Assembly: GCA_964560165.1 (NCBI GenBank)
Contig: CAZLLB010000038.1
Coordinates: 1 to 19,486, forward strand
Length of the DNA stretch: 19,486 bases
Direction: 5' to 3'
Source: Parvibaculum sp964560165
GTDB taxonomy: Bacteria; Pseudomonadota; Alphaproteobacteria; Parvibaculales; Parvibaculaceae
Below, in pieces: positions 7,463 to 14,075 of this stretch. The position numbers and the translations under genes were made by a program. The notes under the pieces were generated by a model. That model made no database searches, was not told the DNA's origin, and worked only from the letters and a program-made list of their open reading frames with translations. Position 1 is the stretch's first letter; each line of letters opens with the position of its first letter.

Positions 7463-8629
7463 TCACCCGCCCGCATGTTCTGCCAGCCGCGCCATGAACC
7501 GCTCGCACTCCGCAATCTGGCTGAGCGCGATGAATTCATCAGGCTTATGCGCCTGATCAATCGAGCCCGGTCCGCACACGACTGTGGGAATATCGGCAAG
7601 CTGAAAAAGCCCGGCCTCGGTATTGTAGGACACCGCTTCCGCCGAATTGCATTGCGCGAGTTTCATCACTAGCGTTTCACCCGGATCGCCGTCGGTCGGC
7701 GCAAGGCCCGGCGAGGACGCGCGTGTCACCGTCTCGATCTTCGCGCCGCCGAATACAGCCCTCATGTGCGGCAGGATTTCTTCCGCTGCGAAAGCATTGA
7801 AGCGCGTGACGATTTCGTCCGGGTCGGCATCGGGGAGCGAGCGATATTCCCACTGGAACGAGCAGGTCTTCGGAATGATGTTGACGGCGGTGCCGCCATT
7901 GACGATGCCAACGCTGATCGTCGTGTAGGGCGGGCTGAAGCGGCCCGACGCATCGCCCCGCTCGCGCATTTCCTCGCCAAGCGTCATCAGAAAGCCGATC
8001 AGCTCGGCGGCATATTGGATGGCGCTGACGCCCTGATGTGTCTGGCTCGAATGAAACTCGAGACCCGTGACGGTTGTTTTATACGAGCGGATGCCCTTAT
8101 GCGCGTTGACGACTTTCATATCGGACGGCTCGCCGACAATGACGACCTGCGGGCGCGGGAGCGTACGGATCACCGCCTCGATCATCGGACGCACACCGAG
8201 GCAGCCGACTTCCTCATCATATGAAAGCGCAAGATGGATCGGGATTTGCGGCCCGCGCGCCAGAAAATCCGGAACGGCGGCAAGCGCCGCGCCGATGAAA
8301 CTTTTCATGTCGCTGGTGCCGCGCCCATAGAGCAACCCGTCGCGCTCGACCACGGTGAAGGGATCGCTCGTCCAGTCCTGCCCATCGACGGGCACGACAT
8401 CGGTATGCCCCGACAAGACAATGCCGCCCGCTCTGTCGGCGGGGCCGAGCGTCGCAAAGAGATTGGCCTTGGTGCCGTCTTCATTGGCGATGCGCCGCGA
8501 GGCGATGCCGTGGCTCGAAAGATAATCCTCGACGAAGGCGATCAGTTCGAGATTGGAATTGCGGCTCGTCGTGTCGAAAGAAATGAGCTTCGCGATCATC
8601 TCGCGCGTCGTGAAGCGTGGTGCAGGCAT
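7463..8629 (-). CDS. argE: Acetylornithine deacetylase ArgE
   Basis: A 388-residue M20-family metallohydrolase that fits ArgE, which releases ornithine from N-acetylornithine. The metal ligands are visible: H75 in SGHTDVVPVDGQDW, D107 in YGRGTSDMKSF, the general base and ligand E139/E140 in SYDEEVGCLG, E167 in VGEPSD and H361 in GSIDQAHKPDEF. ATG 8629 opens the product with MPAPRFTTREMIAKLISFDT, typical of the family. Alphaproteobacteria usually recycle the acetyl group with ArgJ, so a linear ArgE route beside argD/argF is notable; the enzyme might also serve other N-acyl amino acids. It converges on the lipoprotein gene with a 39-bp gap that holds only a weak 5-bp hairpin (7440-7452). Confidence 0.88.
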   Translation of the reverse strand: MPAPRFTTREMIAKLISFDTTSRNSNLELIAFVEDYLSSHGIASRRIANEDGTKANLFATLGPADRAGGIVLSGHTDVVPVDGQDWTSDPFTVVERDGLLYGRGTSDMKSFIGAALAAVPDFLARGPQIPIHLALSYDEEVGCLGVRPMIEAVIRTLPRPQVVIVGEPSDMKVVNAHKGIRSYKTTVTGLEFHSSQTHQGVSAIQYAAELIGFLMTLGEEMRERGDASGRFSPPYTTISVGIVNGGTAVNIIPKTCSFQWEYRSLPDADPDEIVTRFNAFAAEEILPHMRAVFGGAKIETVTRASSPGLAPTDGDPGETLVMKLAQCNSAEAVSYNTEAGLFQLADIPTVVCGPGSIDQAHKPDEFIALSQIAECERFMARLAEHAGG

Positions 8630-8704
8630 GGCGGCTGTCTCCTTTGGGAGCGCCGATCATAGCCGACGAATGCATATCGAGGCAGGGTGTGATCCACAAA
8701 TAAC

Positions 8705-8792
8705 AATGTCACCCCGGTCTTGTGCCGGGGTCCAGAGCTACTTGCGCAGAGCTTGACGCCTCTGGATCCCGACACAAGACCGGAATGACATT
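8705..8792. repeat. Imperfect palindromic repeat (REP/RPE-like)
   Basis: The left arm 8705-8737 pairs with the right arm 8760-8792 at 29 of 33 positions, around a 22-bp centre. The arms carry the core CCGGTCTTGTG...CGGGGTCCAGAG. It resembles the family of dispersed palindromes around TCATTCCGGxCTTGxxCCGGGATCCAGA that I recall from alphaproteobacterial intergenic regions. It lies upstream of argE and downstream of the acyl-CoA reductase gene, and could cap the mRNA end of the latter. Confidence 0.8.
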
Positions 8793-8809
8793 CTATTTTG
8801 AGGGGCTCC

Positions 8810-10804
8810 CTACCAATGCAACCCGCGCGTCAGCGCCGCCAGCGCCACCGCCTCATTCGATGGCTGGTTCTCACTCGCCAAAGCCTTTTCGCCTTTCGCC
8901 GCCGCCGAATCCGGGAAGAGGCGGAAGGTCGTGTTGAAAAGAATATTGGTGATGTTCGGCGCCAGCGCCCAGAGCGTTTCGCCGAAAGTGCCGAGCCGCG
9001 TCGCAATGCGCTTTGGCCGCTCGATGAGGCCCTCGCAGATCATGTTGGCCGCGTCGTCCGGCGAAAGCGTCGGCACGTTGTCATACATCTTGGTCGGCGC
9101 GATCATCGGCGTCTTCACCAGCGGCATGTAGATATTGGTGAAGACGATATTGTTGTGATGAAACTCTGGCTGGGCGCAGCGGGCGAAAGCCCCGAGCGCC
9201 GCCTTGGAGGCGACATAGGCCGAGAAGCGCGGCTGGTTCACCTGCACACCGATGGAGAGGATGTTGATGATCTGCCCCCGGTTGCGCTCCACCATCGCGG
9301 GCAGGAACCCCATGATGAGACGCAGCGAGCCGAAGTAATTGAGCTGCATCGTCCGCTCGAAATCGTGGAAGCGGTCATAGGAGAGGTGCACCGAGCGGCG
9401 GATCGAGCGGCCAGCATTGTTCACCAGCACATCGACGCCGCCGTGATCCTTGACGACTTGCTGAACGAGCTTGTCGCAAGACGCCATGTCGGCAACGTCA
9501 GCGCTATAGACATGCGCGATGCCGCCCGCTTCCTCGATCTGGGCTTTGGTCTCCGCGAGCTTTTCAGGATCGCGCGCGACGATGATGACGCGCCCGCCCG
9601 CACTCGCAACCTTCAACGCCGTCGCATGGCCGATGCCGGACGATGCGCCGGTGATGAGCACGGTCTTGCCGCGCACCGCGCCCGAAAGCGAATGGTCTCT
9701 GAAGAGGTCGGGGTCGAGGTGCCGCTCCCAATAATCCCAGAGGAAGCCCGCATAGGTGCTGAGCGGCGGGCACTCGATGCCTGATCCTTTCAGTGCCTTT
9801 TCGGCATCGCGATTATCAAAGCGCGTCGGATAGTTGAAGAATTTCAGCGTCGCGCGCGGAATACCGAAATCGGCAAGCAATCCCTCGACGATGGCGCGCA
9901 CCGGCGGCAGGCGCATCAGGCTGTCGCGAATGCCTTTGGGGATGAAGCCGAACATGCGCGCGTCGATGCGGACGCTGAACTCCGGCGCGCCAGCGGCTCG
10001 CGCGAACATGTTGAGGATTTGCCCGACGCGCAAATGCTCCGGGTTCGTCAGATGAAACGTCTGCTTGTCGAGCTTCGGCTTATGCGCGATATGGTCGAGC
10101 GCCTTGGTCACGAAATCGACCGGCACGACATTGAGAAAGCCGCCCTCGATGCCGACTAGCGACACCCAGGAGGGGATGAGTTTGCGCAGCTTCTTGATGA
10201 GGCGGAAGAAAACATAAGGCCCGTCGATCTTGTCGATCTCGCCGGTCTTTGAATGGCCGACAACGACGCCCGGGCGATAGATGCGCCACGGCACTTTCGC
10301 CTCTTCGCGCACCACAGCTTCCGATGCATGCTTGGTCGAGAAATAGGGATGCTTGCCGTTTTCCCATTGCTCGAACATATCCTCGCGCCACCAGCCGGGA
10401 AAAAGTCCCGCCGCCGCGATCGAACTCACATGATGGAAGCAACCGGCCTTGACGGCTTCGGCAAGCTCAAGCGCATGGCGCGTGCCTTCGACATTGGCCG
10501 AGAGCTGCGCCTCCTCGTCTTCATTGTTGATGTCGTAAATGGCCGCGAGATGGAAGACGTGGTCGATCTTGCCTTTGAGCTTTGCGATGTCGGCGGGCGA
10601 GATGCCAAGCCGCTTCTTTTCGATGTCGCCTGAAAGCGCCACCACGCGGTCTGCATCCTTGCCCCAGCGCGCGCTCAGCTTTTTGAATTTGTCTTTCGAG
10701 CCGGGCCGCACCAGCACATGGATCGTGCCTTTGCGTTTGGCCACAAGCTCATCGATCAGATGGCGTCCGAGAAAGCCGGTTCCGCCCGTCACCAGATAGC
10801 CCAT
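8810..10804 (-). CDS. Alcohol-forming fatty acyl-CoA reductase, two-domain SDR (FarA/Maqu_2220-like)
   Basis: A 664-residue fusion of two short-chain dehydrogenase modules. The N-terminal extended SDR has GGTGFLG (7-13), HVFHLAAIYD and the pair Y154xxxK158 in YFSTK. The C-terminal classical SDR (from about 378) has TGASSGIG, NNAG (462-465), S517 and Y530xxxK534. From memory it aligns along its whole length with Marinobacter fatty acyl-CoA reductase Maqu_2220, sharing YRPGxVxGHSxTGE, NVVPVDF, RMFGFIP, DYWERxLDPDLF and DRFHDFERTMQLNYFGS, with a close C-terminus (RGLHW versus RGIYW). Those enzymes reduce acyl-CoA to fatty alcohol with NADPH for wax esters; mycobacterial Rv3391 is related. The ATG at 10804 has GGGGGAGG 4 bases upstream; an in-frame ATG at 10828 would bury that site. 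No wax synthase is adjacent. Confidence 0.85.
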   Translation of the reverse strand: MGYLVTGGTGFLGRHLIDELVAKRKGTIHVLVRPGSKDKFKKLSARWGKDADRVVALSGDIEKKRLGISPADIAKLKGKIDHVFHLAAIYDINNEDEEAQLSANVEGTRHALELAEAVKAGCFHHVSSIAAAGLFPGWWREDMFEQWENGKHPYFSTKHASEAVVREEAKVPWRIYRPGVVVGHSKTGEIDKIDGPYVFFRLIKKLRKLIPSWVSLVGIEGGFLNVVPVDFVTKALDHIAHKPKLDKQTFHLTNPEHLRVGQILNMFARAAGAPEFSVRIDARMFGFIPKGIRDSLMRLPPVRAIVEGLLADFGIPRATLKFFNYPTRFDNRDAEKALKGSGIECPPLSTYAGFLWDYWERHLDPDLFRDHSLSGAVRGKTVLITGASSGIGHATALKVASAGGRVIIVARDPEKLAETKAQIEEAGGIAHVYSADVADMASCDKLVQQVVKDHGGVDVLVNNAGRSIRRSVHLSYDRFHDFERTMQLNYFGSLRLIMGFLPAMVERNRGQIINILSIGVQVNQPRFSAYVASKAALGAFARCAQPEFHHNNIVFTNIYMPLVKTPMIAPTKMYDNVPTLSPDDAANMICEGLIERPKRIATRLGTFGETLWALAPNITNILFNTTFRLFPDSAAAKGEKALASENQPSNEAVALAALTRGLHW

Positions 10805-10952
10805 ATATCCTCCCCCGCGCGGAGCCATCGGCCCTTGCGCTTTTCTTCTGGGGCGCGCTCGCGAAACCGCGAGCGGCCTCCTCCCGCGCTCATGCTACGC
10901 GAGATCGGGGAGGGGATACCAGATGAGCGCGCGGAGCTTGAAGGCACGCCGC

Positions 10953-11000
10953 TTGACAAGAACAGCGTCCACGCCAAACATAACCGCCCGGTTAAGTATG
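10953..11000. promoter_or_regulatory. Operator-like palindrome and possible promoter between acyl-CoA reductase and DUF1428 genes
   Basis: TAACCG-CC-CGGTTA (10981-10994) is a perfect inverted repeat. It extends with partial symmetry to 10975-11000, with 10 of 12 arm positions paired. Its form matches operators of TetR-family repressors. TTGACA sits at 10953-10958, and a loose -10 (CATAAC at 10979-10984, long 20-bp spacer) overlaps the palindrome. Binding would block a rightward promoter for the DUF1428 gene and could also affect the divergent reductase gene, where TATGTT on the minus strand is a possible -10. No regulator gene is in the window. Confidence 0.6.
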
Positions 11001-11019
11001 ACAGGAAAGGGAGGCCAGC

Positions 11020-11373
11020 ATGGCTTATGTGGACGGGTTCGTGTTGCCTATGCCGAAAAAGAATGTCGAGACCTATAGGCGTTTGGCGCGCAAGGCCGGC
11101 AAGATCTGGATGGAGCACGGCGCGCTCAGTTATGTCGAATGCGTCGGCGAGGATCTTAATATGAAAGGCATGCTGACCTTTCCCAAGGGGATCAAGGTCA
11201 AGGCGGGCGAGACGGTGGTATTCTCCTGGATCAGCTATAAGTCGCGCTCCCATCGCGACAAGGTCAACGCCAAGGTGATGGCCGATCCACGCATGCAGAA
11301 GCAGCCGGACTTTATGCCCTTCGACATGAAGCGGATGATGTATGGCGGTTTCAAATCGCTGGTTGATCTTTGA
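11020..11373 (+). CDS. DUF1428 domain-containing protein (YbaA-like)
   Basis: A 117-residue cytoplasmic protein of the DUF1428 family, a small ferredoxin-like alpha/beta fold related to dimeric alpha-beta barrel proteins. It is recognised from MAYVDGFVLPMPKKNVETYR at the N-terminus, EHGALSYVECVGED in the first half and KVNAKVMADPRM followed by FDMKRMMYGGF at the end. The biochemical role is unknown. The start ATG has GGGAGG 6 bases upstream. The palindromic operator ends 20 bp before the start, so the gene is probably repressed by a TetR-type regulator. It is divergent from the fatty acyl-CoA reductase, which may point to a shared inducer. Confidence 0.88.
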   Translation: MAYVDGFVLPMPKKNVETYRRLARKAGKIWMEHGALSYVECVGEDLNMKGMLTFPKGIKVKAGETVVFSWISYKSRSHRDKVNAKVMADPRMQKQPDFMPFDMKRMMYGGFKSLVDL

Positions 11374-11382
11374 GGCGCCGCA

Positions 11383-11462
11383 TCATTGCGAGCCCTGAAG
11401 GGGCGTGGAAATCCAGAAAGCGGCAAAGAAAGACTGGATTACTTCGCTTACGCTCGCAATGA
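11383..11462. repeat. Dispersed palindromic repeat between convergent genes
   Basis: TCATTGCGAGC (11383-11393) is the exact reverse complement of GCTCGCAATGA (11452-11462), and AATCCAG (11410-11416) pairs with CTGGATT (11434-11440). The arms between are partly degenerate. The outline TCATTGCGAGC...AATCCAG/CTGGATT...GCTCGCAATGA is a common proteobacterial intergenic repeat as I remember it. It sits between the DUF1428 gene and the convergent apaG gene. Confidence 0.7.
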
Positions 11463-11499
11463 CGGGAAAAAAGCGAACGAGTGGAATCGAATTTGAACT

Positions 11500-11892
11500 C
11501 TAGTTCGGGAGCCTTGCGGCGAAGGGGCAATCGAGCGAGAAGGCCGGAATCTTGACCTCGAGCGTTTCGCCCTTTTCCGTTTCCATCTGGTAGGTGCCGA
11601 ACATGATACCTGACGGCGTCGCGAGAGGCGTGCCGCTCGTATATTCAAAACACTCGCCGGGCTTCAGCACCGGCTGCTCGCCGACGACGCCGGGACCACG
11701 CACCTCATGGAGATGACCTGACGCGTCGGTGATCTTCCAGTGGCGGGAGCGGAGCTGCACAGTCTTCTCGCCCCGGTTCTCGATCACGATGTGATAGGCC
11801 CAGACATAGTAACCCTGCTCGGGTTCCGACTGGTCCTCGAGATAAGTCGGCTCGACTTCAATATGGATCGAATGGCTGGTGGCGCTGTACAT
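11500..11892 (-). CDS. apaG: ApaG protein
   Basis: A 130-residue ApaG (DUF525) protein with an immunoglobulin/fibronectin-III-like beta fold. Typical stretches are IHIEVEPTYLEDQSEPEQGY, YHIVIENRG, QLRSRHWKITDASG, EVRGPGVVGEQPVLKPGE and TPSGIMFGTYQM. Its molecular role is unsettled: in enterobacteria it neighbours apaH and is linked to Co2+ resistance and diadenosine tetraphosphate effects. I take ATG 11892, with AAGGA 7 bases upstream, because it gives the standard length; an in-frame ATG at 11985 adds 31 residues unlike the family. metZ lies upstream on the same strand, a pairing I recall as common in this group, but apaG seems to have its own promoter in the 190-bp gap. Confidence 0.95.
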   Translation of the reverse strand: MYSATSHSIHIEVEPTYLEDQSEPEQGYYVWAYHIVIENRGEKTVQLRSRHWKITDASGHLHEVRGPGVVGEQPVLKPGECFEYTSGTPLATPSGIMFGTYQMETEKGETLEVKIPAFSLDCPFAARLPN

Positions 11893-12019
11893 CGTGCGGT
11901 CCTTGCCCGAAAGCGTCGTGTTCAGTTCCTGTGCCGGGAACACATTCTGGGTTTGCCAGAGCACATGAGTGGGCGTGAAAGCCAAGGCGAGCCGAACAGA
12001 GGCTCCCCTGATCCATCAT

Positions 12020-12049
12020 ATTATAGGCAATCCGCTAACCCACTATTAA
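12020..12049 (-). promoter_or_regulatory. Predicted apaG promoter
   Basis: On the minus strand, TTAATA (12049-12044), an 18-bp spacer and a perfect TATAAT (12025-12020). Transcription would start near 12013 and give a leader of about 120 nt before apaG. Confidence 0.55.
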
Positions 12050-12082
12050 TGCCGTGTGCCCGGCCATGATGCAATTATGCGT

Positions 12083-13261
12083 TCACGCCTGATTGAGCGC
12101 CGCATCGAGATCTTCGATCAGGTCCTGCGGGTCTTCAAGTCCTACCGAAAGCCTGAGCATGCCCTCACCGATGCCGACGCTGGCGCGCTGCTCGGGTGTG
12201 AGGCGTTGATGCGTCGTCGTCGCCGGATGGGTGATGAGGCTCTTGGTGTCGCCGAGATTGTTGGAAATCTTGATGATCTTCAGCGCATTGGCAAAGCGAA
12301 ACGCGCCCGCCTTGCCGCCCGCGACGTCAAAGGCAATGAGATTGCCGCCCATCTCCATCTGCCGCATCGCCAATTCATGCTGCGGATGGCTCTTGAGGGC
12401 AGGGTGCAACACGCGCTCGACCTTCTTGTGAGCCTCGAGAAAACGCGCCACAGCTTCGCCGTTGCGCGCATGTTCGCGCACACGCAGATCAAGCGTCTCA
12501 AGGCTTTTGAGCATGACCCAGGCATTGAAGGGGCTGATCGCCGGGCCTGTCTGGCGCATGAAATTATGCAGGTTCTCGTCGATCCATTTTTTCGACGATA
12601 GCACCACGCCGCCGAGGCAGCGACCTTGTCCGTCAATATGCTTGGTCGCCGAATAAACGACAATGTCCGCGCCGAGTTCGAGCGGACGCTGAAGGATCGG
12701 TGTCGCAAACACATTGTCCACCATCAGCAGCGCGCCGACCGAATGGGCGATCTCTGCGACGGCCCGCACGTCGATGATTTCGAGCGAGGGATTTGAAGGA
12801 GATTCCAGGAACACGATTTTCGTATTCGGTCGGATCGCTTTTTTCCAGGCGTCGAGATCGCGCCCATCCACCAGCGTCGAGGAGACGCCGTAGCGCGGCA
12901 GCAGGTCTTCGACGATGAAGCGGCACGATCCGAACAGCGCCTGCGACGACAGAACATGATCGCCGGACCTGAGGCAGCAGAGCATCGCGGCGGTGACGGC
13001 GGCCATGCCGGTCGCCGTGGCGCGCGCATCTTCCGCGCCTTCAAGCAGCGCCATGCGCTCTTCAAACATGCGCACCGTCGGGTTGGCAAAGCGACTATAG
13101 ATGAAGCCCGGCTCTTCATTGGTGAAGCGCTTCACAGCCGCTTCCATCGTCTCATAGACATAGCCCGAGGTGAGAAAGAGCGCTTCGCTGGTCTCGCCAT
13201 ACTGGCTACGGAGAGTGCCGCCATGAACGAGGTCCGTCCGCGGCCGATATTTCTTGGTCAT
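12083..13261 (-). CDS. metZ: O-succinylhomoserine sulfhydrylase MetZ
   Basis: A 392-residue Cys/Met-metabolism PLP enzyme. MetZ makes homocysteine directly from O-succinylhomoserine and sulfide, so the cystathionine route is not needed. PLP features are YSRFANPT (55-62), D182 in VDNVFATP and K207 in VYSATKHIDGQGRCLGG. The HIDGQGR segment and overall pattern fit MetZ better than MetB, though the acyl donor (succinyl or acetyl) cannot be proven from sequence. ATG 13261 has AGGA 7 bases upstream; an in-frame ATG at 13315 would lie inside the riboswitch terminator and is rejected. Expression is probably controlled by the SAM-II element directly upstream. Confidence 0.93.
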   Translation of the reverse strand: MTKKYRPRTDLVHGGTLRSQYGETSEALFLTSGYVYETMEAAVKRFTNEEPGFIYSRFANPTVRMFEERMALLEGAEDARATATGMAAVTAAMLCCLRSGDHVLSSQALFGSCRFIVEDLLPRYGVSSTLVDGRDLDAWKKAIRPNTKIVFLESPSNPSLEIIDVRAVAEIAHSVGALLMVDNVFATPILQRPLELGADIVVYSATKHIDGQGRCLGGVVLSSKKWIDENLHNFMRQTGPAISPFNAWVMLKSLETLDLRVREHARNGEAVARFLEAHKKVERVLHPALKSHPQHELAMRQMEMGGNLIAFDVAGGKAGAFRFANALKIIKISNNLGDTKSLITHPATTTHQRLTPEQRASVGIGEGMLRLSVGLEDPQDLIEDLDAALNQA

Positions 13262-13296
13262 GTCGCTGTCCTGGGGCCTGGTCTGCCCTTGAATAC

Positions 13297-13327
13297 AAAA
13301 AACCCCGACCGGCAAAAGGGTCGGGGT
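13297..13327 (-). terminator. SAM-controlled intrinsic terminator in the metZ leader
   Basis: On the minus strand ACCCCGACC (13327-13319) pairs with GGTCGGGGT (13310-13302) and is followed by a T run (to 13297). It lies 36 bp before the metZ start and after the SAM-II aptamer. A competing segment GGTCGGG at 13343-13337 can pair with CCCGACC at 13325-13319 and would prevent this hairpin. Confidence 0.85.
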
Positions 13328-13336
13328 CTGAGCAAA

Positions 13337-13396
13337 CCCGACCTCTTTAGCGATTTATTTAACGTGGCCGCAAGCCGGTCGGCTCAAATCACCACG
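13337..13396 (-). promoter_or_regulatory. SAM-II riboswitch upstream of metZ
   Basis: Minus-strand sequence matches the alphaproteobacterial SAM-II (metA) motif as I remember it. Stem P1 is CGTGG (13396-13392) with CCACG (13367-13363). The conserved GGTGATTTGAGCCG, GGCTTGCGGCCACGTTAAA and the 3' pseudoknot strand GCTAAAG (13351-13345) are present. The antiterminator GGTCGGG (13343-13337) follows directly. Predicted logic: SAM binding locks the 3' strand in the pseudoknot, the antiterminator cannot form, and transcription stops before metZ. A Rfam covariance search was not possible here. Confidence 0.88.
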
Positions 13397-13408
13397 AAGA
13401 ATGCCGGG

Positions 13409-13437
13409 ACTTTAGGAGTCGAAAAGCGAGCCGTCAA
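13409..13437 (-). promoter_or_regulatory. Predicted metZ promoter
   Basis: On the minus strand, TTGACG (13437-13432), a 17-bp spacer and TAAAGT (13414-13409). The predicted start near 13402 is only a few bases before the SAM-II aptamer, which supports the call. Confidence 0.65.
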
Positions 13438-13500
13438 GGCGGGCCACGCATAGGAATGTTCATTTTGCAGTCCGGGTTTCGACCCGTTGCGGAAGGTCTT

Positions 13501-14058
13501 TCAGTTGTCCACCGAACGAATGACCCGCGCCGGATTTCCCCCGACAAGGGTATTTGGGGGAACGTCCTTGGTGACGACCGAGCCCGCCGCAACGACCGAG
13601 TTCTCCCCCACCGTCACCCCACCGATGATGGTCGCACCGGTTGCGATCCATACGTTTTTCTCAATCACGATGGGCTTTCCGATTGTGATGGAGCGGCGCT
13701 GCGCTGGCTCAAGGGGATGGCCCGCCGTGACGATGCTTACGTTCGGCCCGATCATCACATCGTCCGCAATGTCGAGGCCACCAAGGTCATAGAAGGTGCA
13801 GTTCTGATTTATGAAGACATTCCGCCCGACCCTGATTTCGTCTCCGCCGGCTGTATAAAATGGCGGGATCAGCAGAAAATTTTCGTCCACTTCTTGGCCG
13901 ATGAGTTGACTGAACAAGGCTCGAATTTCGTCCGCATCGTTGAACGTCAAACGGTTAAGTGTGGAGGTGATTGCCATCGCTCGTTTGGTGTTTGCCACCA
14001 TGGCCGCCGATTCCGGCGTCCTCGCGTAAATTATCTTGGTGCCACGATCGTTCGGCAT
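13501..14058 (-). CDS. Sugar O-acetyltransferase, hexapeptide-repeat (Maa/NodL-like)
   Basis: A 185-residue left-handed beta-helix acetyltransferase. The N-terminal helical part (about 15-60) corresponds to the maltose-acetyltransferase leader domain, and the hexapeptide coil begins near residue 72 (GGDEIRVGRNVFINQNCTFYD). The catalytic His is H114 in VSIVTAGHPLEPAQR, followed by IVIEKNVWIATGATIIGGVT and the closing SVVAAGSVVTKDVPPNTLVG-GNPA, typical of the Maa/NodL/LacA group. It transfers acetyl from acetyl-CoA to a sugar hydroxyl; the acceptor is unknown. ATG 14058 has GGAG 10 bases upstream. It starts 17 bp after the pentapeptide gene on the same strand, so the two may be one transcript. 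A small hairpin CGGGT-CGAA-ACCCG (13473-13486) lies just past its stop, without a T run. Confidence 0.88.
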   Translation of the reverse strand: MPNDRGTKIIYARTPESAAMVANTKRAMAITSTLNRLTFNDADEIRALFSQLIGQEVDENFLLIPPFYTAGGDEIRVGRNVFINQNCTFYDLGGLDIADDVMIGPNVSIVTAGHPLEPAQRRSITIGKPIVIEKNVWIATGATIIGGVTVGENSVVAAGSVVTKDVPPNTLVGGNPARVIRSVDN

Positions 14059-14075
14059 TCGTTATTTTCTCCGTC

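Noticed and set aside
8798..9784. Plus-strand ORF (328 codons) opposite the acyl-CoA reductase
   Set aside because: Arg/His/Asp-rich shadow of the reductase C-terminal domain, with no recognisable domain and no plausible start context.
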